From Chrysomallon squamiferum (lineage: Eukaryota > Mollusca > Gastropoda > Neomphalida > Peltospiridae): a stretch of DNA of 64,000 nt. Where the stretch lies: positions 2,483,698 to 2,547,697 of the forward strand of contig CM022677.1 of assembly GCA_012295275.1 (NCBI GenBank), in the 5' to 3' direction. The position numbers were made by a program, and so were the translations under genes. Shown here piece after piece: positions 1-11,945 of this stretch; positions within the stretch are counted from its first letter, which is position 1, and every line of letters starts with the position of its first letter. A model generated the notes under the pieces. It was not told the DNA's origin. It searched no databases and saw only the letters and a program-made list of their open reading frames with translations.

Positions 1-798
1 TTTCTTATTAAAATAAATCACACGTTACTTTTTACTCTACTGCTAGTAACAAAAGGATAAGTACTCCTGTGTTATTCGAGTTATCGACAGAAAATTAGGT
101 TATGCATATTCGATTATTTCTTTATCCATCTGAAGACATTGTTTGTACCAGTAAGTCTATTTTACACATGTACACTAGTGTGAAATTTATAAATTTATTA
201 AAATGCTATAAAGAAGATTCCCACTGAGCTATTGCGAGTTAGTTCTAGTTCAGAAATATGATTTACAGTGAAACTAGAAAATCGGGGAGCGTCGTGGGTA
301 CGACCTCCATTTCCATATTTCTTATGTTTTATGCATCTTCAGCATCACTTAATGAAGAATAAATACATAAAATAAAAACTAATTTAACTTGTCTCATAAT
401 ATTTTATTATCATTTAGTGGATTTTTAGAAATGCATTTGTAGTTTAGTAATATTAATAGCCATCCTTAATAAAAATGTATTATTAGTTATATATTACTGT
501 CATTGTCATTACTGTAATTTTATTATTACTTTATTTTTCATTTATTTATAAATTTATTATTAATTTATTATTGTCATTATTGTATTATTTATTAAACTTT
601 TTTAAAAATAAAACATCCAATTTTTATTCAAATAGATATAAACTGATAATTTACACAATTATTATTACTTTTGAATTTAAATTAATATCGCTTGATTTGC
701 TTGAGATGAAATTAGTAATAAATACAATTTAATATAAGTTTCTAAATAACTGATATACATTAGATGTTATATATTAACAAATATACATTATAAACTAT
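1..798. other. AT-rich non-coding sequence
   Basis: No exon, RNA gene or ordered repeat is visible on either strand. The stretch is mostly short A/T runs with a few degenerate TTA/ATT tracts (about 480-600). Confidence 0.6.
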
Positions 799-919
799 TT
801 AGAAATTAATATAAATATGTTTTTGTTTCTGTGTGTGTTTGTGTATATTAGTGTAAGTTTGTGCTTGTTTAGTCACAAACACAAATGCACATACACAAAT
901 GTGCACAGGCATGCACATG

Positions 920-941
920 AACACACACACACACACACACA
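920..941. repeat. (AC)n microsatellite
   Basis: A run of AC dinucleotides sits inside a looser TG/CA-rich stretch (820-945). The short open frame crossing it is a by-product of the repeat. Confidence 0.85.
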
Positions 942-1347
942 ATAGTTTTAAATTTTTAGTTCTGAACATATTTAAATAGATTATTACTGTTATTATTTTT
1001 GAGTCTTCCATGAAATAAATATTTGATAACAACACTTGTTATTCCATTTAACACTTCCTTTAACTTGAAAAATTTAATATTTCATTCACAATTACTCCTT
1101 ATCATTTCGTTGACTGGAATATATGTATATTCCTTTGGTTCCTTTTGAGTAATATTTAAGAATAAGTATAACTTTTCCAGCAACTATTATTTATATGTTG
1201 AGAATTGAGTTAAAATTCACAATATTCTTAGACCCAATTTTATACAATTATTGCCTTCACAAAGTATACAAATCATTTCATTTTAGTTTGTAATTTGTCC
1301 TGTTTTGTGTGAATGAATACCCCAATTATTATTTATTCATTTGTTAG

Positions 1348-1349
<2 letters not shown>

Positions 1350-1386
<37 letters not shown>
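1350..1386. repeat. (ATT)n microsatellite
   Basis: About twelve uninterrupted ATT triplets. The DNA between 945 and 1660 otherwise shows no gene. Confidence 0.9.
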
Positions 1387-1388
<2 letters not shown>

Positions 1389-1667
1389 TTTATGGTATTA
1401 TAAGGAACTGACCATGGATAATAATTTTCATAACATAAGGGAAATAACTCTCTTTTGATAAAACTTTAGTTATATTGTTAAAACATATGAAATAAATAAA
1501 GAAAGCAAATACAATTTCCCACCCAAATAAAAAAAAAATCAATAATAATTAACACCCTGAAAACAATTTTATATCTCTTTTTTATTTACCAAGAAATAGT
1601 AACTATGAATTAAAAAATCAAATTCAACAGCAAAATTGTAACAAATATAAAAATTAATTAATTAAAA

Positions 1668-2452
1668 ATAACAAAAATATTTTAAAAAGAAAATATAATT
1701 TAACTACAGCTGTTACTAATTTATGACCTGTTTTAAATTAGTACATCGAATAATTAATTGCTTTATTTAACAATAGCTAGTATTAAAATTGATCTAGACA
1801 TCTATTTTGTATTAAAGTTTACTAAATAAATTGATTTAATGCTTTATCTTCTGAGTTTATATTCTATTTTGTGCAGACATAAATGCATGCACTCATATAA
1901 CACAAGTAAAAGACACTAAAGAAACTAACACATATACAAACATTACAATACTCACACAACAGAAAATACACACACATTCACTTAGGCAAAATTGACACAA
2001 ACAGACATACCAACATACATACACACACACATACACACACACAAATACAGGCACACATATCTGCAGAGACATACTGACATACATACTGACACATCCTCAC
2101 ACATACAGTGCAGAACATAAATTTAATACATAATAACTGATATCAAAAACACTTCTTATAATAACTGGCCTATGAAAACAACAAATATAAAGATAAAACT
2201 CTGAAAAAAAAAACACTAATAAAAATATGATTTCCTTTATACACTTTGGTCTGTGTATTTTATCAGCACATAAATATCAGTATGATTGTGAGTGAATTAA
2301 CAGCATATTTTATGTTTGTTTTGTGTCTTTTACAAATAACAAAAATATTGTAAAAAGAAAATATAATTTATCACCTGTTTTAAATTAGTACATCGAATAA
2401 TAATTTTTTTTTTTTTTAACAGGAGCTAGTATTAAAAACTGATCTAGCAATT
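1668..2452 (+). repeat. Pair of about 120-bp direct repeats flanking a CA-rich tract
   Basis: The block at about 1668-1800 (ATAACAAAAATATTTTAAAA ... CCTGTTTTAAATTAGTACAT ... GCTAGTATTAAAA) returns at about 2335-2452 in the same order and orientation. The second copy lacks about 20 bp and carries a T-run. The spacer holds a CA-rich microsatellite region (1890-2110). No coding sequence was recognised. Confidence 0.7.
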
Positions 2453-2499
2453 ATACTATTCCTGTGTATCAAAAAATGTGGAATAGAGCATTTAAAAAG

Positions 2500-2815
2500 T
2501 CATACGACTATTGCAACTACAACTACTTTTCCTACTGCACCTCTATTAAAACTACATAGCTGCTATTATTATTATTACTACTGCTGCTACTACTACTACA
2601 ACTACAGTTATGATAACTCCTTTACCACACTACTACATTAGCTTTTATTGTCACTATCCTACAAGGTTAGCTATTATTATTATTATTATTATTAATACTG
2701 TTTCTACTACTACTGTTTCTAGTTGTTTTTTTTGATGCAGTAGTAGCTGTTATAATTACTACTGCTGATGCTGTTGCTACTATTACAGCTATGTCTGCCG
2801 ATGTTTTTGGTGCTA
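2500..2815. repeat. Degenerate ACT/ATT trinucleotide-rich tract
   Basis: Dense interrupted (ACT)n, (TAC)n and (ATT)n runs lead into the 75-bp minisatellite. Open frames here are low-complexity. Confidence 0.7.
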
Positions 2816-2835
2816 ATTACATCTCTGTCACAAAT

Positions 2836-3740
2836 AATAACACAACTGTTTACTACTATAAAATATGAGAAGCTGTTAACAAGTGTTATTTTCCTCCTGT
2901 GTACGTGTATAATAACACAACTGCTTACTACTATAAAATACAACCAGCTATTAACAAGTGTTATTTTCCTCCTGTGTACGTGTATAGTAACACAACTGTT
3001 TACTACTATAAAATACGAGAAGCTATTAACAAGTGTTATTTTCCTCCTGTGTATGTGTATAGTAACACAACTGTTTACTACTATAAAATACGAGAAGCTA
3101 TTAACAAGTGTTATTTTCCTCCTGTGTATGTGTATAGTAACACAACTGTTTACTACTATAAAATATGAGAAGCTATTAACAAGTGTTATTTTCCTCCTGT
3201 GTACGTGTATAGTAACACAACTGTTTACTACTATAAAATACAACAAGCTATTAACAAGTTATTTTCCTCCTGTGTATGTGTATAGTAACACAACTGTTTA
3301 CTACTATAAAATACGAGAAGCTATTAACAAGTGTTATTTTCCTCCTGTGTATGTGTATAGTAACACAACTGTTTACTACTATAAAATACGAGAAGCTATT
3401 AACAAGTGTTATTTTCCTCCTGTGTATGTGTATAGTAACACAACTGTTTACTACTATAAAATACAACAAGCTATTAACAAGTGTTATTTTCCTCCTGTGT
3501 ATGTGTATAGTAACACAACTGTTTACTACTATAAAATACAACAAGCTATTAACAAGTGTTATTTTCCTCCTGTGTATGTGTATAGTAACACAACTGTTTA
3601 CTACTATAAAATACAACAAGCTATTAACAAGTGTTATTTTCCTCCTGTGTATGTGTATAATAACACAACTGTTTACTACTATAAAATATGAGAAGCTATA
3701 AACAAGTGTTATTTTCCTCCTGTGTACGTGTATAGTAACA
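2836..3740 (+). repeat. 75-bp minisatellite, about 12 copies
   Basis: The unit contains AACACAACTGTTTACTACTA, AAGCTATTAACAAGTGTTAT and TTTCCTCCTGTGTATGTGTA, and repeats every 75 bp (for example at 2836, 2911 and 2986). Copies differ by a few substitutions, such as ATGAGA/ACGAGA/ACAACA and GTACGTG/GTATGTG. One copy near 3258 lacks 2 bp. Because 75 is a multiple of three and the unit has few stops, long open frames appear on both strands (about 307 codons plus, 170-175 minus), broken only by the 2-bp deletion. I read this as satellite DNA, not protein. Confidence 0.95.
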
Positions 3741-3914
3741 AAAATAAACATAATAAATCTCAAACAAAATAAATATGCAAGCTTCTGTTTTATTATTTTG
3801 AATTAAAAAATTATTTTCTACTCCAGCTCTTTAACTCAGACACGTGTCCCTTTGTGGTATAAACAAAGACTAAAGGCAATGTCAGATTCAATCTTAAATT
3901 TAATCTTAAATTAT

Positions 3915-5940
3915 CACTATTGCTGATATACACACACCATTATCAGAGTAGCAGTTACACTATTGTTGACACACACACTATTATCACAGTAGCCATTATC
4001 ACTGTTACTGATACACACACATACACAGAACCACACACACACTTACTGTTATCAGAGTATCAGTTATCACTATTGGTGATACATACAAACAATTATCAGA
4101 GTAGCAATTATCAATATGGCTGATACACACACACACATACACACATACTGTTATCATTCAGGCAGTTATCAGTATTGCTGATACACGCACAATATTATCA
4201 GAGTAGCAGTTATGACAATATACACATACTCACACAAACACAAATACTATTATCACAGAAGCAATCATCACTATTGCTGATACACTCACAAACACACACA
4301 TATACCATTATCACGGAAGCAATTATCACTATTGCTGATACGCTCACACACATGCACACACATGCACACACTTATACCATTATTAGTTGTTATCTGTATT
4401 GTTGATATACACACATACTATTGTCAGACTAGCAATTGTGACTATTTCTGATACACACACACACACAGTTATCTGAGTAGGAATTGTCACTATTGCTAAT
4501 ACACACACACACACACACATGTACACTATTACCAGAGTAGGAATTATCACTATTGCTGATACACTCACACATACACACACTTAAACTATTATTAGTAGTT
4601 ATCTGTATTGCTGATATACACACATACTATTGTCAGAGTAGCAAATATCATTATTGCTTATACACTCACACACACAGATTATTATCAGAGTAGCAGTTAT
4701 CAGTATTGCTGATACACGCACACTATTATCAGAGAAGCAGTTATAACAATATACACATACATACTATTATAGAAGCAATCATCACTACTGCTAATAAACA
4801 CACACACACTACTATCAGAGTAGTAGTTATCAGTATGGCTGATACACACACAAACACACACACATACTATTATCAGAGTAGCAGTTGTCACTATTGTAGA
4901 AATTGTCACTATTCCTGACACACACAATTATCACAGTAGAAAAGATCACTAGTGTTGATACACTGACACACAAACTATTATCACAGAAGCAATTGTGACA
5001 CACATACATACTATTATCTCAGTTGCAATTTTAACTATTGCTGATTTATACACACACACACATACTATTATCAGCAGTAATTATCACTAGTGCTGAAAAA
5101 CACACAATTATCAGAATAGTAAGTATCACTATTGCTGATACAGACACTATTATGACTATTACAGATACACTCACACTATTATCAGAATAGCAGTTATCAC
5201 TATTTCTGATACAATCACATACACAGAAAAACATAGACACAATTACTATTATCAGAGTAGCAGATATTAATATTGTTGATAAAAACACACAACACACATT
5301 ATCAAAGTAGCAGTTATCACTATTGCCGATACTCTCACACACATACCATTATCTGAGAAGCAATTATCACAAACATACACAAAGACACACACACACAATA
5401 TATCAGAGTAGCAGTTATCACTAGTGCTGATAAACACACATACACACAAACACACATACCATTATCAGAATAGTAGTTAACACAATTGCTAATATACTCA
5501 CACACACAGTATTATCAGAGTAGCAATTATCATTTTTACTGATACACTCACAAACACACACACATACTATTATCAGAGTAGAAATAATCACTATTGCTGA
5601 TACAGTTACACACAAACATACTATTATCAGAGTAGCAATTGTCACTGTTACTGATGTACACACATACACAGAACCACACAGACACACTATTATCAGAGTA
5701 GCAGTTATCACTATTATGATACACACACTGTTATGAGAGTAGAAATAAACATGCACACAGACACACTATTATCAGAGTAGCAATTATCACTGTTACTGAT
5801 ACACACACGCATACTACTATCACTAGTGCTGATATACACACACTTTTATCACAGAAGAAATGATCACTATTTCTGATATACACATATATTATCAGAGTAG
5901 CAATTATCACTATTGGTGATACACCCACACATACTATCTC
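3915..5940 (+). repeat. CA-rich minisatellite with a variable 45-65-bp unit, about 2 kb
   Basis: A degenerate unit recurs some 35-40 times: a CA run, then ACTATTATCAGAGTAGCAGT, then TATCACTATTGCTGATACA. Unit length varies mainly through the CA tract. The several 60-110-codon frames across it are repeat translations rich in Cys, Val and Ser on one strand and Thr and His on the other. I do not count them as genes. Confidence 0.93.
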
Positions 5941-6256
5941 TGTCAATCATCTTTCCATTTCTTCAAATGGTAGCTCTCAAGTTAACTTCCAATATTCTTT
6001 ATTAAAACAACTTTAAGCTGGAACCTGCTTGTTGTCTATTTGTAAATATCACTGCTCCACATCTTTTCATTTTTTCTGCACTAATCTGTAATGTAGAACT
6101 GCACAGAGCTTTTGCACTGTCATTAGTCGTTATAGTGGAAGTTGTTTTACTGCCTTCCTGATAAAACCAAGAATCATCCACTGTTAACTATTGGAGAACA
6201 ATCAATCAACACTGACATATATTGTCAACAACTTCTCTGTCTGGAAACTTGGTCTA
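5941..6256. other. Unassigned sequence after the minisatellite
   Basis: Base composition is less repetitive here. A weak minus-strand frame can be read but it has stops and no recognised family. Nothing is called. Confidence 0.4.
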
Positions 6257-6391
6257 TATCAGCAGATATCTCAACTGTTTGAAGCAACTTGTATAGTCTT
6301 CTCCATATTCTTGTAACTTAAGCTGATTCCAGAATAATGTCTTTCCTGTAGATACAATAATACAATTTAATAGAATAATAAGTATTTTTCC
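6257..6391 (-). repeat. Dispersed exon-like repeat, copy 1
   Basis: This is the reverse complement of the block at about 20305-20416 and is in the same orientation as about 22548-22678. The shared core includes CTGATTCCAGAATNNTGTCTTTCCTGTAGATACAATAAT. On the minus strand a splice-acceptor-like CTACAG precedes a short open stretch reading approximately GKTLFWNQLKLQEYGE. Three copies in 16 kb make this either a small mobile element or a repeated exon. No family was recognised. Confidence 0.6.
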
Positions 6392-6439
6392 ATCTGCATC
6401 TTGTCTAGAAAGAGCAAGTTCAGGAAAGAAGGATAGCAT

Positions 6440-7644
6440 TACAACTAATTACTCTATATACTTGATAAGCACAACTAACACTAATTATAAATTATTTTAT
6501 GGCAGTTAAAAAGAAATAAAATACATAAAAGTAAAATTTAAAAAATTGAATAAAAATGATAAAGGTGGAAAGACAAAACAAAATATGTCACTGATCAATG
6601 AAAACATTATAGTACATATACTATATCCTTTTATAATTCTTTTCAGGGCTTCTTTTTTTTTGTTTTTGATTTTTAAAAGAAAAACAAAATGTTGATATTT
6701 TCTAGCTATCCATTATTATTTATAATAAAATAAACTCAATAAAGTATAATTCACCATTTACACAATGAAAAAAACATAATTCACTAAGTTTTCTATTCTG
6801 GAAGCTCAAAGGACCATAAAGTTCTTTGTAACATTTTCCTTAGCAACCATTACTGTATGTTCATGAAATTTGGCCTGCTTATCAAATTTAGTTCACTAAA
6901 GAATTCTGCAATATCTGTTTGAAGGCAATATCTATTTTACTTTTTGCACAATATTTTATATAAAATAAGTAAAAATGCACCTTTTTAGTGCATCAACAAA
7001 CAAAAGGACAAACAACTAAAAGGGACCAATTAGATCACTGTTACTAATTATAGAAATTTTCTTAGCCAGTTAAAGAGTGGAGCCACACCAAGCTCTGAAC
7101 TGATCACACCATGCTGCACCCACTGATAGCAATTAAACACATTCCTTGCATTTCAATTTCTTTTAAAAAATTGTTATAATTAAATTTCTCTGATAAAACC
7201 TTGAATAACAAAGATATGCTACTTCCTTTATAATAAACAAAAAACAAACTATTTTCTTTTAAGGATAACATGGTTATGTGTGGATCATGAGAATGGGTTA
7301 CCAATTTAAAAAGAGAATGTTTTCTAATATTTAATTACTGTACATGTTTTCATACAATACACTGAAATAGACTGACACACTTTGATAGTGTTACATTCTC
7401 ATAATATTAATTCTCACCCCAAGACATAATAATAACAATTAAAAAGTAATACAACCGTTATTTACATACAGTATATAGAATTGTCACAGTTGTGACATGT
7501 GAACATCCAACAGTGTAATTTGAAAATAATATTTTTACCAACAGTTTCAAGTCAGTGTTAATGTATCTGCAATAAAATAAAACATTCTATGGGCAGACGA
7601 GATCCCGCATGTTTTGTCTAACAAAACAAAATTTGGTTGATTAC
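6440..7644. other. Non-coding stretch downstream of the transposon remnant
   Basis: AT-rich sequence with no recognised exon or repeat array. It may be an intron or 3' flank of the minus-strand transposon gene at 7645-9342. The short open frames here (about 60 codons) have no recognisable motif. Confidence 0.4.
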
Positions 7645-8429
7645 CTTTGTTGTTCTGGATTCAACAACTTGACACAAATTGGCAAGTAATCCACGTCTGA
7701 AAGTTTGAACTTCCACTTTAATAAACCAAAACACCAGTCTGGTGTGAACTTGTTATGGCCAGAAGGCATAAAATTAAGTGTTATTTCTGTATGGAGTCCA
7801 ATCATAACCCTCCATGCTGCATACCACAACATAAATTGATTCTTATTTTGTCACAATGTAAGTTTACTTTCATTTCTCCCAGGCCAAACTTCTGCAGAAA
7901 ATGGTGTAGTAAAGAAATAAACATATTAGAACCCTTGCTACTACTCAGACTTTCATCAATCAAATAATTAATCTGTTGAGGATTGGCCTCACAACAAATT
8001 CCAAAAATCTCACATTTTCTAGGTACAAGGAAATAAACTGGTCCAGGCTGGAGTGGATACTTGGTATGTGACTTGTTGGGCGAAGTTGAAAGAATAATGA
8101 ATTGTACCAGGCAAAGAGTTAGGTTGGTGAGGGCCAACATTGGTAACATAAGCTTCAGTGGCAGTGACTTTGGACTCTGCCACCATGTTATTATAAAAAC
8201 TTCCTTTCAGATTCCACAATACACAGATGTTCAAGTTGTTCACCAAGAATTTGCTTTTTCTCATCTTCTGGAAGATTATCAGTTCAGTGAATCATCTCCT
8301 TGTTTTGTTTGCACTGCCAGCACAACTCTGTCCTAGGGCAACCAACAACTATGAAGGGAACATGCAGCTTCGATAGATTAATAAAGGAGGATTTCCCTAT
8401 GGCAAGATGACCCAAAAAAGAAAAGAGAC
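7645..8429 (-). pseudogene. Transposon-type gene remnant, main exon (HxDN..GQNKN family)
   Basis: Read on the minus strand, the exon begins after TTTTTAG (8431-8430) and ends at a GTAATC donor (7644). It carries, in order, PFIVVGCPRTELCWQCKQNK with a CxxC pair, LPEDEKKQILGEQLEHL, YFLVPRKCEIFGICCEA, QINYLIDESLSSSKGSN, HHFLQKFGLGE, HCD then QNKNQFMLWYAAWRV, and GHNKFTPDWCFGLLK. This order is that of a widespread metazoan transposon-associated protein whose core I believe Pfam now calls DUF7869, presumably an RNase H-like nuclease; the Pfam name is from memory. The signature H-x-D-N-C-x-G-Q-N-K-N is broken: the residues between HCD and QNKN are missing and the frame shifts there. Other frameshifts occur near 8100 and 8280. 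It is a dead copy. A second copy lies at 50459-51398. Confidence 0.75.
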
Positions 8430-9065
8430 CTAAAAATAAATAAGTATTAAAACAATTACTGCAAATTGTTATAATTATTTCAAGTAACAATTTCTAAATA
8501 ATTTAATTACTAATCTTTCATATCAACAGAAACAATATCAATAACTTTAAAACTTAAAAAACTAAGTAAGAATATAAATGTATGCATGGTTATTTGAATT
8601 AGTGTACTGTTTGAAGCACCTTTCCTATAAAGTATAATTTAATGTTTGTTTTAATTTATCTCCAGATACAGAAGTGAAGTAAAGGTTGGGGTGTTTAATC
8701 TTTGCTTTACCACAAACATGTATACATATTAAATTATGTACGTATATCGACATGTATATTCATCTATATATAAATCAAAATATCTAAACATCCTTAAACA
8801 GGTATATATAAAAACCCCAAATATACCAAGCTATTCATTCTAATAACTATTAAATAGTATTAAAAATAAAACAAATTCATTAAAACATGACATAGTGGCA
8901 GGATGGTCATTTTTGCATAATAAAAAGAATGTTCTAAGGACCAAGGAGAGGAACAAATATTAATGAACAGTTAGAAAGAAAAAGGAGCTTTATCAATAGT
9001 TATAATTTATTTGGTTGTGCACGTGATCTTGGAGAATCTTTTGTGTGAAGTCACAATCAACTTAC

Positions 9066-9342
9066 CTTGTGCATTAGCAAGTTGTCAGTAATGACTCAAA
9101 GTGAAGCCTTCATCTCAGATGTGTGGAGTATGTTGACCTCACTTCTCTTGAATCCTGGTACTCGGCCAGGTAAGCTGAGTGCATGGTCCTCCACAAAATG
9201 CTGCAGAAACTGGACAACCCTCTCTGTATCATCAGAACTAGTACACTGAATTAAATTTTCTCCCACCACATTTTTTCTGTCTTGGAGTTACTCCATGCTG
9301 ACATAGTGCTTCAGCAATGCTGTTAGTTTATTCTGAGTAATG
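9066..9342 (-). pseudogene. Transposon-type gene remnant, upstream exon
   Basis: The minus-strand exon has an acceptor (TATTACAG, ending at 9343) and a GTAAGT donor (9065). It reads ITQNKLTALLKHY near the start, then ERVVQFLQHFVEDHALSLPG and RVPGFKRSEVNILHTSEMKA. A TAA (after the HYVSME region) and a TGA (after MKASL) interrupt the frame. It lies 5' of the exon at 7645-8429 across an intron of about 640 bp. The matching exon in the second copy (51120-51398) has the same boundaries, so the intron belongs to the element and was carried with it. Confidence 0.7.
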
Positions 9343-10165
9343 CTGTAATAAAGAGATTAAAAAATAATTTTTGTGATTGTTATTTGTAGCAACACTTGTA
9401 TATAATCATTGGTATACTAATCAAATACCTTTGGTATATTAAATATATAAATACAATATGGGGAAATAAATTTAGAACCCACCCTCCTTAATACAAAAAA
9501 TACAATATATATACTGATCTGGATGACTGAAAAAAATGTAAAATAACAACTTAAAAGAATACTTCGATTTTACCATTCAGTTCTTAAATAATCATGTATT
9601 CTAAACAGTAATATTTAACCATTTAGTATCAACTCCAGCAGAAAAAAACTACTCCTTTACTGAAATTAACATTGAAATTAAATATACATTTAGTAAAATT
9701 AGCATTACAGACTTATTGGATTTAGCATAATACACTAACATGCACAGATGTTAAAAATTAACTATTTTCACCATCTGTGCATTAGGCTAATGTCAGTGTC
9801 TATGTATTAACACCTAATACACTGAAAGATAACATTACACATACAGAAACGTAACTGAGATTAACTCCTTCTAACTGAAATGAAATACATGCTTACTGAA
9901 AATTCTTTAGATGCTCAATTTTTAAATGATAAATAAATGTACCTGTGTGCGCACACACACACAGACAGGCACACTCACACAGAAACATATATGCTCATTC
10001 TGAAATTAATAATCACTAATACTGAAATGGTAAAGATATACACACACACACACACACATATACAAAACTTAACTTTATTTATATGTAAAAAAAGAATGAA
10101 TTTCAGTGATGTAGCAATTACTGAAATAATATATTTTAAAATAAGAATTTTAGTTGTAAACTCAC
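9343..10165. other. Non-coding AT-rich stretch with small CA microsatellites
   Basis: No exon was recognised. CA runs lie at about 9950-9980 and 10041-10060. The C-terminal half of MCC, expected here on the minus strand if the gene were complete, was not found. Confidence 0.5.
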
Positions 10166-10414
10166 CCAGACTTCCAAGTCCTGCAGCTCTACAGTTAGCT
10201 AACAAAACTCCCATCTCACTCTCCAGCAGAACACACAACTCTTCATACGCCTCTGTCGCCTGATCAGAGTAGTTAATAGCCAACTGCAGTGCTGTGTTGT
10301 TAGACTCATACTTCCCCATCAACACCGTCAACCTCTCCAAGTAAGACTTGCTCTCATTCACTGAGGTGGCAATTTTTCTCTGAAGTCTTTCAAACTCAAT
10401 TTCAAACTCTTTAA
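10166..10414 (-). pseudogene. MCC: MCC-like exon g (GKYESN coiled-coil segment)
   Basis: The exon is open throughout. It runs from an acceptor ...CTAAAG to a GTGAG donor (10165). It reads KEFEIEFERLQRKI, then ESKSYLERLTVLMGKYESNN, TALQLAINYSDQATEAYEEL and CRAAGLGSLG. Vertebrate MCC has near-identical GKYESNATALRLALQYSEQ and RAAGVGS stretches, which makes this the most diagnostic exon. Its phase does not fit exon f directly, so an intervening exon seems lost. Confidence 0.88.
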
Positions 10415-11077
10415 CTTTAGTTTAAAATCAGTTAAATTCATATTAGAAGTCATGAAAAATATATCAATGACTTATTCTGTGTTATTGTTTAAGAATCTAT
10501 TTATTTTAGTTAATTTGAAACAGAATTGCCCAAGGGCCAAAAAATAAGGTTAAAAATCAGAGTAATTCTGTGTTATTGTCAAAAATGTATTTATTTTGGC
10601 TATTTGATTTTGAATGATTGTAGTTGGGAAACATTTGTAAGTTTAAAAATCAGTTAAATTCATATTTAAAATTTGAAAAATAATGTTTCATTTTTCTGTC
10701 AGTTTTATTTTTTCTGAGGTAATATGAGTTGGAATTAACACCATAAAAAACCCATTAATAAATTAAAATATCATACTGGAAATTATGAAAAATATGTCTA
10801 TTTTTTACTTCATATTTTTGCCAGTCAAATAACATTTATGAATTAAAACATCAGTTAAGTTTCTACTGTAAATTATGAAAATACACTGTCAGTATATTCC
10901 AATTTAACATTTAAAAGTGTTAAGCATTAGTTATAAATTTGTTAAAATATTATGCTAGTGTGTTTTATGTGGTTATGTAACATTAGCAAGTTGAAACATT
11001 TTGTAATTTTCCAGTGAAGTTACATTCCAGCACAGGAAACATCACTGTGCATATAAATGATGTTAAATGAGATTTAC

Positions 11078-11189
11078 CCCAAGGGAGGTAATTTCAGCAC
11101 CAAGAATCTGTCTGTCTCCAGCACACAGTTTTAGTTTCTTCAGTTCTGCAATTTTAGCTACAGGAAACTGATCACTGCCTGCAGTGGTC
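11078..11189 (-). pseudogene. MCC: MCC-like exon f (PVAKIAE segment)
   Basis: The acceptor is TTCACAG and the donor GTAAAT. The exon reads TTAGSDQFPVAKIAELKKLK then GDRQILGAEITSLG. It parallels the vertebrate IPIAKIAERVKL ... RPVLGSEISSIG segment. The two bases left by exon e plus the first base here complete one codon, so the splice phase is right. Confidence 0.85.
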
Positions 11190-11467
11190 CTGTGAATTAA
11201 TAAATAAATAAATAAATAGAATATTACATAAATACTTAAATAATAAACACACTATCAAATATTTTTAATAGGCAAATAAGCAGCAAATGGAAAGAAATGG
11301 ATGTATAAAGAAAAAATAATATATATGTATATATTATAGTTTTGTATTTTCTCAACATTCCATATACAAAAAAATAACACAAAATACACACTGTCTATCT
11401 CCACTGATTCCCTTATAGTCACATTCAATAAAGATGAGAACCAAAATAAGAAATATTAATGTATACC

Positions 11468-11510
11468 TCTCTCCGGTGTTAGGAGTTACTTTAGTTACAT
11501 GGAACGTAAA
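11468..11510 (-). pseudogene. Partial duplicate of the 3' end of MCC-like exon e
   Basis: Minus-strand sequence reading TKVTPNTGER followed by a GTATAC donor repeats the end of the exon at 11543-11637 (KSQVNPNTGER then GTGTAA), about 75 bp downstream of it. This suggests a short tandem duplication that copied an exon end and its donor. Confidence 0.6.
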
Positions 11511-11542
11511 TGAATGACAATAAGACAAATATTTATTTACAC

Positions 11543-11637
11543 CTCTCTCCTGTATTAGGATTCACTTGTGACTTTGTTGGTGTTGATGTTTGACTGTTCA
11601 TGGGACTAGAAGACACATCTGTCAGAGATAACTTATC
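11543..11637 (-). pseudogene. MCC: MCC-like exon e (Ser/Thr-rich linker)
   Basis: The acceptor is GTTACAG and the donor GTGTAA. The open frame reads DKLSLTDVSSSPMNSQTSTP then TKSQVNPNTGE. Vertebrate MCC has a matching Ser-rich linker ending in INPSTGEL just before its IPIAKIAE segment. The exon leaves phase 2, as exon f requires. Confidence 0.8.
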
Positions 11638-11639
11638 CT

Positions 11640-11945
11640 GTAACTCTTATCCTGTAACTGTAATAAAAATGTAATAATTTTCCTCATACTTTCAATTTTA
11701 ACAAAATGTAACAGTTTATTCTGTGTCAACTGTAAGTTTAAACTGTAACAAAATGTAACAATTTATCCTCTAGCTTTTTCAACTGGAACAAAATAAAACA
11801 ATTTATCCTGTAACTCTTTCACAGTAACAAAAATGTAACAATTTATTCTGTAACTCTTTCAACTATAACAAAAATGTAACAATTTATTCTGTAACTCTTT
11901 CAGCAGTAAACAAAAATGTAACAATTTATCCTTTAACTATTTTTG
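11640..11945. repeat. About 55-bp degenerate tandem repeat in an MCC-like intron
   Basis: The unit (approximately CAACTGTAACAAAAATGTAA then CAATTTATCCTGTAACTCTT) repeats about five to six times. It appears confined to the intron between exons e and d and begins at the exon border. Confidence 0.75.

Noticed and set aside
2836-3740. Regular repeats that could suggest a CRISPR array
   Set aside because: Units are contiguous 75-bp copies without unique spacers, in an intron-rich eukaryotic genome.
2719-3763. Long open frames on both strands (170-307 codons)
   Set aside because: They are the 75-bp minisatellite read in a unit length divisible by three. Both strands are open equally and the peptide is a 25-residue repeat.
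3920-5946. Many 60-110-codon Cys/Val/Ser-rich frames
   Set aside because: Translations of the CA-rich minisatellite; no start context, no domain, and they overlap on both strands.
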